Program-made: the position numbers and the translations under genes | Notes under the pieces: generated by a model | What the model saw: the letters and a program-made list of their open reading frames with translations, nothing else | Database searches by the model: none | What the model was told of the DNA's origin: nothing | Part shown: piece by piece, positions 1-6,740 of the stretch | Numbering within the stretch: position 1 is the first letter of the stretch | How the letters are laid out: each line of letters begins with the position of its first letter | Assembly (NCBI GenBank): GCA_002352045.1 | Contig: DEHT01000065.1 | Location: forward strand, 65,354 to 85,313 | Direction of reading: 5' to 3' | From: Chitinophagaceae bacterium UBA2793 | Lineage (GTDB): Bacteria > Bacteroidota > Bacteroidia > Chitinophagales > Chitinophagaceae | DNA length: 19,960 nucleotides

Positions 1-752
1 TCTAATGCCGATAGATAGGTAGATCGTTGTTTTGAAGTAAGCACTACTTCCTTTAAATGTTTTGCCGATGCTAAAACAATTTTTAATCCTTTTGAATCAG
101 TAACCGTCAGCGTGTCTGGCATATATCCTACATAACTTATTACTAAGCTGTTTTGAGTTTCATGATGATCTATATAAAAAACTCCAGCTTCATTGGTTAC
201 AACTCCGTTGCTGCTGCCTACCCAAAACACACTTGCATGTGAAAGCGGAATAAATTTTCCATTATCGGTTTCTTCCAATACAATGCCCTTTATTTTAGGA
301 ACAGTCAAAGTTGTATCTACAATGGTATCGGATTTAATTTCTGGCAATGGAGTTTTAATTGCTTCGGAAGCTTTGCTTGAATCATGCGTTGATGAATCTT
401 TGAATACTTCCCTGTATTTGCAACAAGCTGGCAGGCTTTGGTAAACAGCATCACTGGCCTTTTGTAATTCCAGGTCGTGCCCCGATTCTACAATCGCTTT
501 TTTTATTTTTTCAATAGAAGTTTTATTTGCTTTGAAAACCAACGTAAGCATTTTGCTTCCTCTATTCCAGTTGGTAGATTTTACTCCTTTTAATTTGGCT
601 GCTTTTTCAATTCTCATTTTGCAATGATCACAAGCTCCGTAAACTTTAAATAAAACTACAGTGTCTGTAGCATTGCCTACTTTTTGCTGTGCATTTAACT
701 GCATTCCAAATACAGTTAGAAGCAGTATTTCTATATATGGTATCCTTTTCAT
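1..752 (-). CDS. TonB-dependent receptor with N-terminal HMA domain (partial)
   Basis: The leftward frame opens at ATG 750-752 and runs without a stop to the left edge (about 250 codons). Residues 1-22 form a signal peptide. Residues 33-97 are a heavy-metal-associated domain with the metal site GACDHC (39-44). It is followed by a CC pair in a LPACCKYR context (108-114) and, at about 153-230, a carboxypeptidase-regulatory-like beta-sandwich (FIPLSHASVFWVG, ISYVGYMPDTL). KEVVLTSKQR near 234 looks like the run-in to a TonB plug domain. In known families this order belongs to outer-membrane TonB-dependent transporters, and the HMA domain suggests a copper or other soft-metal ligand. The plug and barrel lie outside the window, so transporter function is inferred from the N-terminus. 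The neighbouring HYC_CC_PP gene and the divergent copper enzyme operon support a copper role. Confidence 0.82.
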   Translation of the reverse strand, partial: MKRIPYIEILLLTVFGMQLNAQQKVGNATDTVVLFKVYGACDHCKMRIEKAAKLKGVKSTNWNRGSKMLTLVFKANKTSIEKIKKAIVESGHDLELQKASDAVYQSLPACCKYREVFKDSSTHDSSKASEAIKTPLPEIKSDTIVDTTLTVPKIKGIVLEETDNGKFIPLSHASVFWVGSSNGVVTNEAGVFYIDHHETQNSLVISYVGYMPDTLTVTDSKGLKIVLASAKHLKEVVLTSKQRSTYLSAL

Positions 753-820
753 TAGTATTCTTATAATTAATTCAAATTTTTAAATAGTGAAGCTGAATTA
801 TTGTTTAGCCGATGATATAA

Positions 821-834
821 ATGATAATAATCAA
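821..834. promoter_or_regulatory. FNR-like box candidate upstream of the TonB receptor
   Basis: ATGAT-AATA-ATCAA matches the classical FNR half sites (TTGAT-N4-ATCAA) at 9 of 10 fixed positions and is centred about 75 bp before the receptor start. The region is very AT-rich, so a chance match is quite possible. I could not place a convincing -7 box at the expected distance. Confidence 0.25.
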
Positions 835-944
835 ATCAGGAAATGCCAAAGCATTCTCTAGTTGCAATGATTGTATATTGGCTATACTTTTAAATACTTA
901 AAGTAAATTGAACAAAACTTTTGGAAACAATTGTGCAATATAAT

Positions 945-975
945 TTTAGTATTCGGCTAATATTAGAATACTAAA
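945..975 (-). terminator. Inverted repeat over the stop of the HYC_CC_PP gene
   Basis: The arms TTTAGTATTC (945-954) and GAATACTAAA (966-975) are perfectly complementary with an 11-nt loop, and one arm overlaps the stop codon at 971-973. On the minus strand the hairpin is followed by an AT-rich but not pure-U stretch. It may be a weak terminator or an mRNA 3'-end stabiliser. Confidence 0.4.
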
Positions 976-1363
976 TCCTAAAAACGCAGTGTGTAATAAA
1001 GAGAGGTATTCCTCCCGTTAGAGGAGGTGCATGTGGGCGCAGATTAAAAAATTGTTCCTGCTTTTTAAATTCTTCTATTTGAAATGAAGCGTAATCAATG
1101 ATGGTTTCTGTAACAAATTTTGGAGGATAGGAAATTTCGCTTGCCGCTATGTGGGTGTCTTTTACCTTAAAAGAGGAATGTTCTGTTTTGCAGCAACCAT
1201 CATTTTTTTCCTTCATGCCGCATTTACCACATTTCTTATTTTTTTCTTTGCACGACACAGTCCATTCTACATAATCGTTCATGCAATAATGTAACTGTAT
1301 GGTTGCACCCATGGTTGCAAAACCATAAAAAAGCATCACCAATAAAACGGCAGTTTTTTTCAT
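971..1363 (-). CDS. HYC_CC_PP family small Cys-rich exported protein
   Basis: The product has 130 residues. A signal peptide (about 1-20) is followed by HYCM (25-28), a Cys/Lys-rich segment with KKCGKCGMKE (43-52), GCC (56-58) and HAPPL near the C-terminus (111-115). These are the three signatures that name the HYC_CC_PP family of Bacteroidota. Its biochemical function is not established to my knowledge. Nine cysteines and the position before an HMA-containing TonB receptor suggest metal (copper) binding in the periplasm or at the membrane; that is inference. The frame continues upstream to a TTG at 1378, but ATG 1361-1363 gives the normal Lys-rich start of a signal peptide and is preferred. 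The gene is probably cotranscribed with the receptor downstream (218-bp gap, possible second promoter) and is divergent from the porin-nirK operon. Confidence 0.8.
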   Translation of the reverse strand: MKKTAVLLVMLFYGFATMGATIQLHYCMNDYVEWTVSCKEKNKKCGKCGMKEKNDGCCKTEHSSFKVKDTHIAASEISYPPKFVTETIIDYASFQIEEFKKQEQFFNLRPHAPPLTGGIPLFITHCVFRI

Positions 1364-1428
1364 TGCATTATGCTTCAAAAGTCCTAAATATCATTTACAA
1401 AATTGTATGACAAAATTCATATAAAATT

Positions 1429-1472
1429 ATGACTGCCGTCATGTAAAGGAAAATAGTTTTACGCTCCCTTTG
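1429..1472 (+). promoter_or_regulatory. Crp/Fnr-type palindrome and promoter of the nirK operon
   Basis: A perfect palindrome ATGAC-TGCC-GTCAT lies at 1429-1442 in the 134-bp divergent promoter region. Its spacing and TGAC/GTCA core match the Crp/Fnr superfamily architecture used by nitrogen-oxide and oxygen regulators. At 1465-1472, TCCCTTTG is one mismatch from the Bacteroidota -7 box TAnnTTTG. A transcription start about 6 nt later (near 1478) would place the palindrome centre at about -42, the usual class II activation position, with the ATG 20 nt further on. No -33 TTTG is evident, as expected of an activator-dependent promoter. Regulator identity is inference. Confidence 0.5.
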
Positions 1473-1497
1473 TGTCCGCATTAAGCCAATCAACAGC

Positions 1498-2874
1498 ATG
1501 TGTGCAATAAAATACATAACAGCAATCTTCGCTTTCGTAATTTCTTCTTTATTTCTTTTGGCAACAAAAAAATTGAGTGCACAATCTACCGACAGTATTA
1601 AAAATGAGTTAACCATTGCTGCACAAATTCGCCCCCGCTTTGAAATGAGAGATGGCGCATTTAAACCATTAAATAAAAATGAAAAACCGGCTACTTTAAT
1701 TAGCCAGCGCAGCCGCATAACCATTGACTATGTGTACAAAAATGTACTATCTATTAGAATATCGCCACAATCAGTAAGTATTTGGGGGCAGGCCAATACA
1801 GTGCAGGGAGTTGAAAACAGTGGCAACCGTATTGGGATATTTGAAACCTGGGCAAAACTCCAAATTTCAAAAAACTGGAATTTGAAAATGGGCAGGCAGG
1901 TAATTTCTTTAGATGATGAAAGATTTTTTGGTGAGCTGGATTGGGCTCAGGGAGGCAGGGCCCATGATGCATTAGCCATTCAGTATGAAAAAAATAAATT
2001 TAATGTAAAAGGATTTTTAGCCTACAATCAAAACTATAAATCGCTTTATAATAACAATATAAACAACCCAGCCGGGAATTTATACTCTACCAACGATGCA
2101 TTTTCATACAAACTAATGCAAACCATATGGACAGGGTTTACGGTGGGGAAAAAATCTACCCTTAGTTTTTTAGTTACTAACTTAGGACTTCAACATGCGG
2201 ATTCTATTACAGCAAATCCTACAACTTTTTATTCGCAAACCTTTGGTGCAAATTATATGGGGAAAGGAAAAAAAATAACAGGAAATGTATCGGCATATTT
2301 TCAAAGCGGAAAAAATAATTTGGGCAATACAACAGAAGCCTACTTATTAGCTGCTTCCGTTAACTATCCATTTACAAAAAAATGGAATGCAGGCTTGGGA
2401 AGCGATTGGGTGAGTGGCAATAAGGTTGGAATACCTCAAACAAACAACCGTTCTTTTAATCCTTACTTTCATACCGGGCATAAATTTTATGGAGCAATGG
2501 ACTATTTTTATGTAGGCAGCTCTCACAAAAATGCAGGCTTATCAGACAATTATATTTCACTTCAATACAAGCCTGAAAAAAATAATATTATTCAGGTGGC
2601 TATTCACCAGTTTTTTTCAACAGCCAAAGTGGTAAGCGGAACAAAATCCATTTCAAAAAATTTGGGACAGGAAATGGACTTTAGCTATAGTCATAAACTA
2701 AATTCGTTTTCCAATATAGTAGGTGGTTACTCCTTCTTTTTACCAACATCTACTTTAAAGTATTTAAAAAATTCTTCTGTAGATAACAGGTTTCCTCAAT
2801 GGGCCTGGTTATCTATTAATATTACACCTACTATCCTAAAAAATTATTACTCACAAAATAAATTTGAAAAATGA
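1498..2874 (+). CDS. Alginate_exp-type outer-membrane porin
   Basis: The product has 458 residues. The N-terminal hydrophobic signal ends near AQS (28-30). The rest alternates short amphipathic strands rich in aromatic residues and glycine, as in a beta-barrel. Landmarks typical of the alginate export/porin family are IAAQIRPRFEMRDGAF (about 40-55), SQRSRITIDY (69-78), a METWAKLQ-like strand (IFETWAKLQISKNW, 113-126) and KMGRQVISLDDERFFGELDW (131-150). The family covers AlgE-like exporters and many uncharacterised porins. First place in an operon with nirK suggests a diffusion channel for nitrite or nitrate rather than alginate export, but the substrate cannot be read from sequence. The stop TGA (2872-2874) overlaps the nirK ATG (2871), implying translational coupling. 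No other alginate genes are seen nearby. Confidence 0.82.
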   Translation: MCAIKYITAIFAFVISSLFLLATKKLSAQSTDSIKNELTIAAQIRPRFEMRDGAFKPLNKNEKPATLISQRSRITIDYVYKNVLSIRISPQSVSIWGQANTVQGVENSGNRIGIFETWAKLQISKNWNLKMGRQVISLDDERFFGELDWAQGGRAHDALAIQYEKNKFNVKGFLAYNQNYKSLYNNNINNPAGNLYSTNDAFSYKLMQTIWTGFTVGKKSTLSFLVTNLGLQHADSITANPTTFYSQTFGANYMGKGKKITGNVSAYFQSGKNNLGNTTEAYLLAASVNYPFTKKWNAGLGSDWVSGNKVGIPQTNNRSFNPYFHTGHKFYGAMDYFYVGSSHKNAGLSDNYISLQYKPEKNNIIQVAIHQFFSTAKVVSGTKSISKNLGQEMDFSYSHKLNSFSNIVGGYSFFLPTSTLKYLKNSSVDNRFPQWAWLSINITPTILKNYYSQNKFEK

Positions 2875-3923
2875 AAATCAAATACCTGGCACTCGGCGCA
2901 TGCTTATCAATTGCCTTTGGCATTGCAGGCTGCAAATCAAATTCGGAGCAGGGAAAATCATCTGCTACAGCAGCCATTGATATTGTTGCTTCCGGTAACC
3001 CCGAAGTAGCAGAACTTACCGGCGCTCCCAAAGTACCGGCCCCGGTTGGCAACAGAGGCGCAAAAAAATTAATTGTAAACTTAGTTACTACCGAAATGGA
3101 AGGAATTATTGCGGATAGCATACCCTATACATTTTGGACTTTTAACCACACTGTGCCCGGAAGCTTTATAAGGCTAAGAGTGGGTGATGAAGTAACCCTT
3201 AATCTTAAAAATGAAGCAAGCAGTGTATTGCCGCACAATATTGACCTTCACGCTGTAACCGGCCCCGGAGGCGGCGCTGCTGCTACATCTTCGGCTCCCG
3301 GCAAAGAAACTTCTTTTAGTTTTAAGGCTATTAATCCAGGGCTGTATGTTTACCATTGTGCAGCACCTCCTGTACCAATGCATATTGGAAATGGCATGTA
3401 CGGATTAATATTGGTAGAACCTGAAGGTGGTCTTCCAAAAGTTGATAGAGAATATTACATTATGCAAGGAGATTTTTACACCAAAGCATCTGCCATTAAA
3501 AAAGGACTGCTTGAATTTGATAACGAAAAAGCTGTAGCCGAAAAACCCGACTATGTTTTATTCAACGGTAAAAAAGGAGCATTGTTAGGCAACAATATGA
3601 TTGAAGCAAAAGTGGGAGAAACCGTTCGTTTGTTTGTAGGTAACGGTGGCCCAAATCTTACATCATCTTTCCATGTAATTGGTGAAATTTTCGACAATGT
3701 ATATCTTGAAGGTGGAAGTACTATTTCGCACAACATACAAACTACCGTGGTACCTGCAGGTGGCGCTGCCATTGTGGAATTTAAATGCGAAGTACCGGGC
3801 GAATATGTGTTGGTAGATCATGCATTATCAAGAGCTTTTAATAAAGGGGCTATTGGCAAACTGAAAGTAACCGGCGAAGCCAATCCAAAAGTTTTTAATG
3901 CAAAAACTTTAAGCAATCATTAA
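2871..3923 (+). CDS. nirK: Copper-containing nitrite reductase (lipoprotein)
   Basis: NirK reduces nitrite to nitric oxide, the first gas-forming step of denitrification. The 350-residue product has two cupredoxin domains (about 65-185 and 190-335) and every expected ligand. Type 1 copper: H122, C163, H171, M176. Type 2 copper: H127, H162 and H317 (LVDHALSR). The catalytic pair is D125 (NIDLHA) and H268 (SSFHVIGE). The YHCAAPPVPMHIGNGMYG segment (161-178) is diagnostic. The N-terminus is a lipoprotein signal with lipobox IAGC, so the mature enzyme would be lipid-anchored at C21, unlike the soluble periplasmic enzymes of many proteobacteria. The length is that of the two-domain form, with no fused haem or extra cupredoxin domain. 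The ATG overlaps the porin stop, and the FGE-like gene begins 9 bp downstream. Confidence 0.96.
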   Translation: MKIKYLALGACLSIAFGIAGCKSNSEQGKSSATAAIDIVASGNPEVAELTGAPKVPAPVGNRGAKKLIVNLVTTEMEGIIADSIPYTFWTFNHTVPGSFIRLRVGDEVTLNLKNEASSVLPHNIDLHAVTGPGGGAAATSSAPGKETSFSFKAINPGLYVYHCAAPPVPMHIGNGMYGLILVEPEGGLPKVDREYYIMQGDFYTKASAIKKGLLEFDNEKAVAEKPDYVLFNGKKGALLGNNMIEAKVGETVRLFVGNGGPNLTSSFHVIGEIFDNVYLEGGSTISHNIQTTVVPAGGAAIVEFKCEVPGEYVLVDHALSRAFNKGAIGKLKVTGEANPKVFNAKTLSNH

Positions 3924-3932
3924 TCCAGTGTT

Positions 3933-4823
3933 TTGAGACTAACCACATACATACGATTTGTTTTTTTTGCAGGTATAATACTTTCGAGTGTACTGCAATC
4001 TTGTAAAGATGATTATGCTGAAGTTGAAAAAACTTTTCAAAACAGTAATCCCCAACCCTTAAAAAGCATCTCCACAAGCATAACAATGGCTTATATTCCC
4101 GGAGGGGAGTATAAGCCATTTTATGGTTACAATACGGAGTTGGTAAAAGTTCAACCATTTTTAATGGATGAACGTGCAGTAACCAACCGGGAATACTTAG
4201 CATTTGTAAAAGCAAATCCTTCCTGGCAAAAAACGGCTGTGAAACGCATATATGCCGACACTGCTTATTTACAACATTGGCCCAATGATACCACGCTGCC
4301 AAAAGATGCCAACCCCGATGCACCCATTTGCAATGTGAGTTGGTTTGCAGCAAAAGCCTATGCACAATGCGTTGGTAAAAGATTACCCACTTTAGATGAA
4401 TGGGAATTTGTAGCAATGGCTGATGCAGTTTCGGCAAATGCCCGTAACAAGCCCGATTACTCGGATAAAATTATTGACTTATACCTGCAAAAAAACAGGC
4501 AGTACCAGGCAGTAAAACAAAGTGCTCCCAATTACTGGGGCATTTATAATATGTTTGATTTAATTTGGGAATGGACCGATGATTTTAATTCGTTGCTAAC
4601 CACCGGCGACTCTCGCAGCGGGCAGTATGAAGACAAAAATTTATTTTGTGCCGGAAGTGCCACCACGGCAACCGATATTTTGAACTACGCTGCTTTTATG
4701 CGCTTTGCTTTACGCACCACTTTAAAAGCCGATTTTTCGGTTGCCAACCTTGGCTTCCGTTGTGCAAAGGATACAGTAGTTCAAGCAAATAATCAACATG
4801 AGAAAAATTTCAAAAACCAATAA
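3933..4823 (+). CDS. FGE/SUMF1-fold lipoprotein lacking catalytic Cys pair
   Basis: The 296-residue product starts at TTG 3933; the only upstream in-frame boundary is the nirK stop, and the start gives a normal lipoprotein signal with lipobox LQSC (C24). The formylglycine-generating enzyme fold spans about 50-280: MAYIPGGEYKPF (52-63), AVTNREYLAFV (82-92), PICNVSWFAAKAYAQ (131-145), KRLPTLDEWEF (149-159), IWEWTDDF (211-218) and the C-terminal VANLGFRCAKD (270-280). In sulfatase-activating FGEs two cysteines follow the GGS motif (MCHRSYC type). Here that stretch reads AGSATTATDILNYAAF (240-255) with no cysteine, so sulfatase activation is unlikely. The copper-dependent chemistry of canonical FGEs needs those residues. 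Proteins of this fold also act as non-catalytic maturation or binding modules. The position between nirK and an SCO chaperone suggests a NirK partner or maturation factor; that is inference. Confidence 0.85.
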   Translation: MRLTTYIRFVFFAGIILSSVLQSCKDDYAEVEKTFQNSNPQPLKSISTSITMAYIPGGEYKPFYGYNTELVKVQPFLMDERAVTNREYLAFVKANPSWQKTAVKRIYADTAYLQHWPNDTTLPKDANPDAPICNVSWFAAKAYAQCVGKRLPTLDEWEFVAMADAVSANARNKPDYSDKIIDLYLQKNRQYQAVKQSAPNYWGIYNMFDLIWEWTDDFNSLLTTGDSRSGQYEDKNLFCAGSATTATDILNYAAFMRFALRTTLKADFSVANLGFRCAKDTVVQANNQHEKNFKNQ

Positions 4824-4828
4824 ATACT

Positions 4829-4931
4829 CATGAAACGAGACATAAAATTTTCGAGGAAAATTATTACAACCACCGATGAAAATTTTATGTCGAATTCCAT
4901 GTGGCCAAAAAAGAATGATAATATACTCATG
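4829..4931 (+). repeat. Duplicated leader element, copy 1 (before SCO gene)
   Basis: This ~103-bp sequence recurs on the minus strand at 9225-9122 with about a dozen substitutions and one indel by my manual alignment. It holds a perfect 14-bp inverted repeat, GACATAAAATTTTC (4839-4852) and GAAAATTTTATGTC (4878-4891), then a conserved ATGTGGCCAAAAAA block and a conserved ATATACnCATG ending at the SCO start codon. It fills the gap between the FGE-like gene and the SCO gene. A short frame from ATG 4876 ends at a TGA (4930-4932) overlapping that start. It may be a REP/MITE-like element or a shared 5' regulatory leader. Confidence 0.75.
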
Positions 4932-5507
4932 AAAAATATTTTTTTAGCAATAGCAATAATCATAATAGGAGTTTCTTGTAATGAAAAGAAAAAACAACCT
5001 GCTCCATTACCATCCGATTCAATTTTTAATTTGTCTTCGCAATGGAAAAATCAAAATGGAGATTCATTATACTTAAAAGAATTACAGGGTAAAACCTTAG
5101 CAGTAGTAATGATATACACAAGCTGCAAAGCTGCCTGCCCCATTTTAGTTTCTAAAATGAAAAGTATTGATGCAAAAATTGATAAAAAAGAAAAGCAAGC
5201 TATTTCATTGGTACTGGTATCTATTGACCCCGAAACAGATACTCCGGATCGTTTGCACGAATTTGCCAAAACAAATGAAATGCAAGATCCGCAATGGACT
5301 TTTCTTACTTCCAACGAAAATGCCACCCAGGAGTTTGCCAATGTACTTTCTATGAAATACAAAAAAATTTCGCCTATTGATTTTTCTCACTCCAATATTA
5401 TAAGTGTATTTAGCCCCGATGGTCAATTGGTAAGTCAGGAAGAAGGCAGCATTGATGTTGATAAAGTGGCTGCTACCATTATCGAAACTGTCAAAAAAAG
5501 TAGATGA
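4929..5507 (+). CDS. SCO1/SenC family copper chaperone lipoprotein
   Basis: SCO proteins are thioredoxin-fold copper chaperones and thiol reductants that supply copper sites of cytochrome oxidases and other cuproenzymes. The 192-residue product has a lipobox at GVSC (C17), the metal-binding CKAAC motif (C66, C70) and the conserved distal histidine H154 in DFSHSN, with VLVSIDPETDTP (95-106) typical of the family. The frame is open back to ATG 4830, but that adds 33 residues before the signal peptide, lies inside a repeated element and is absent from its second copy. ATG 4929, followed by MKNIFLAIA, is therefore preferred. Placement after nirK and the FGE-like gene suggests copper delivery to NirK (inference). 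The 3' end forms half of a shared bidirectional terminator. Confidence 0.92.
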   Translation: MKNIFLAIAIIIIGVSCNEKKKQPAPLPSDSIFNLSSQWKNQNGDSLYLKELQGKTLAVVMIYTSCKAACPILVSKMKSIDAKIDKKEKQAISLVLVSIDPETDTPDRLHEFAKTNEMQDPQWTFLTSNENATQEFANVLSMKYKKISPIDFSHSNIISVFSPDGQLVSQEEGSIDVDKVAATIIETVKKSR

Positions 5508-5532
5508 CCTTCTAGCCCTACTCTACTTTTTT
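5494..5532. terminator. Bidirectional terminator between SCO gene and msrB
   Basis: AAAAAAGTAGA (5494-5504) and TCTACTTTTTT (5522-5532) are perfect 11-bp complements with a 17-nt loop, giving a T-run on either strand. The arms lie within the last codons of both convergent genes, which are only 10 bp apart. Confidence 0.8.
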
Positions 5533-6003
5533 ATCGGGTACAAAAAGCATTGAAATGGAATTAACACAATGCCTTGTATTTTTCTTTGTAAAGCCTTCGC
5601 CTAAAAACACATGGCCCAAATGGCCATTGCAATTGGCACAAACAATTTCGGTACGCAAGCCATCGGCATCGGGAATACGTTTTACGGCACCCTCCATTTC
5701 ATCATCAAAACTTGGCCAGCCACAGTGGCTTTCAAATTTGCTGTCCGATTGATATAATGGTGCATTGCATCTTTTGCAGATATAGGTTCCTTTTTCTTTG
5801 TTGTTGAGCAAAGTTCCGGTTCCGGGGTATTCGGTGCCTTTATTTACAATCACTCTAGATTCTTCGGGAGTAAGTTTATTCCATTCCATGGGACTATTTT
5901 TTATGATGGTATCTGTAGCTATTGCAGAAACAGTGCTTTTCTTTTGTGCACATGCAGAAAAAAATACAGCGAGTAGAATAATTAAACAATTCAACGATTT
6001 CAT
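5518..6003 (-). CDS. msrB: Peptide-methionine (R)-S-oxide reductase MsrB, lipoprotein
   Basis: MsrB reduces methionine-R-sulfoxide in proteins. The 161-residue product has a lipoprotein signal (FFSAC, C18), so it should act on envelope proteins. The SelR domain spans about 39-160, with two zinc CxxC pairs (C76/C79 in CKRC, C122/C125 in CANC), HCGWPSF (93-99, probable resolving Cys94) and the catalytic RHCVNS (C146). The frame extends upstream to 6081, but the added residues are Cys-rich, overlap the yidD end and precede the signal peptide, so ATG 6003 is chosen. It lies 55 bp downstream of yidD on the same strand and converges on the SCO gene. Confidence 0.94.
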   Translation of the reverse strand: MKSLNCLIILLAVFFSACAQKKSTVSAIATDTIIKNSPMEWNKLTPEESRVIVNKGTEYPGTGTLLNNKEKGTYICKRCNAPLYQSDSKFESHCGWPSFDDEMEGAVKRIPDADGLRTEIVCANCNGHLGHVFLGEGFTKKNTRHCVNSISMLFVPDKKVE

Positions 6004-6058
6004 ATTTTTCAATTTACAACTACATACGCAGCAACACAATAGTTGGTTTGTTAAATAA

Positions 6059-6289
6059 TCAGGGAACAGGGTCGTGGCCATGGCCGCCCCAGGGATGGCA
6101 ACGGCTTATCCTTTTTATAGTTAGCCAAAAACCTTTTATAGGGCCATATTTTTTAATAGCTTCTATACCATACTGTGAGCAAGTGGGCGTAAACCTGCAC
6201 TTTGGACCCAGCCAGGGCGATATTACCCATTGGTAAATTTTTATCAAAAAAATAAAAGGCGCACTAAGAATTTGTTTCCCGTTTTTCAT
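6059..6289 (-). CDS. yidD: Membrane protein insertion efficiency factor YidD
   Basis: YidD is a small membrane-associated protein that assists YidC-dependent insertion of inner-membrane proteins. The 76-residue product carries the diagnostic YQWVISPWLGPKCRFTPTCS and YGIEAIKKYG segments (about 19-50) and a C-terminal RCHPWGGHGHDPVP. Its start overlaps the end of rnpA by 26 bp in another frame, the usual tight rnpA-yidD arrangement. The following gene here is msrB, not yidC. Confidence 0.95.
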   Translation of the reverse strand: MKNGKQILSAPFIFLIKIYQWVISPWLGPKCRFTPTCSQYGIEAIKKYGPIKGFWLTIKRISRCHPWGGHGHDPVP

Positions 6290-6671
6290 TGCAAAGTTTT
6301 ACCAATTTGTTAATGGCAGCTTCCATTTTTTCTTTTAAAAAAATATAATCGGGTAATTCTTTTCCCTGGTACAAAAAGAATACATGCATTCCTTTATTTT
6401 CAACAATTAGTTGATTGTACAGTTTATGTTTGTTAATACGATACACTTCCCTGGAGAGCCGCTTTATCCGGTTGCGGTCGGTTGCTTTTTTAAAATGCCT
6501 GCTGCCTGCACTTACCCCGGCTTTTAAAGCACCGGTTTCATTGGTAAATTGCCAAACAATTCTGTAGGGGAATAAATTAAAACTTTTACCCCGGGCAAAA
6601 AGCTGTTCAATGGCTTTGCGGCTTTTTAGTTTTTCGTTTCGTCCAAACCGGTATGATAGTTTTTCTGTCAA
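6264..6671 (-). CDS. rnpA: Ribonuclease P protein component
   Basis: RnpA is the basic protein cofactor of RNase P, which matures tRNA 5' ends. The 135-residue product shows the family start (FGRNEKLKSRKAIEQLF, 9-25) and the RNA-binding RNR signature KKATDRNRIKRLSRE (61-75). The start is TTG 6669-6671. No ATG or GTG lies between it and the upstream rpmH terminator, and the length fits the family. It belongs to the conserved rpmH-rnpA-yidD cluster, with a hairpin between rpmH and rnpA that could lower readthrough. Confidence 0.94.
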   Translation of the reverse strand: MTEKLSYRFGRNEKLKSRKAIEQLFARGKSFNLFPYRIVWQFTNETGALKAGVSAGSRHFKKATDRNRIKRLSREVYRINKHKLYNQLIVENKGMHVFFLYQGKELPDYIFLKEKMEAAINKLVKLCNEKRETNS

Positions 6672-6686
6672 TGCTGTAAAATTAAA

Positions 6687-6712
6687 AAGCTCCCGTTGAA
6701 AAACGGAAGCTT
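6687..6712 (-). terminator. Hairpin between rpmH and rnpA
   Basis: On the minus strand AAGCTTCCGTT-tttc-AACGGGAGCTT pairs over about 11 bp with one mismatch and is followed by TTTAATTTT. It lies after the rpmH stop and 16 bp before the rnpA start, so it probably acts as a partial terminator or processing site setting rpmH above rnpA. Confidence 0.7.
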
Positions 6713-6740
6713 GAATATACTATTAGCCAATTGGCTCATT

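Noticed and set aside
1395..1724. Leftward frame of 109 codons across the divergent promoter and porin N-terminus
   Set aside because: It overlaps the start of the porin gene and the regulatory palindrome. Its product is only the mirror of the porin signal-peptide region.
3895..4437. Long leftward open frame (180 codons) opposite the FGE-like gene
   Set aside because: It lies antisense to a well-supported coding frame, has no recognisable motif and shows a low-complexity His/Leu/Trp-rich composition typical of a shadow frame.
4830..4928. N-terminal extension of the SCO protein from ATG 4830
   Set aside because: It precedes the lipoprotein signal, lies within the repeated leader, and the equivalent frame in copy 2 hits a stop after two codons.
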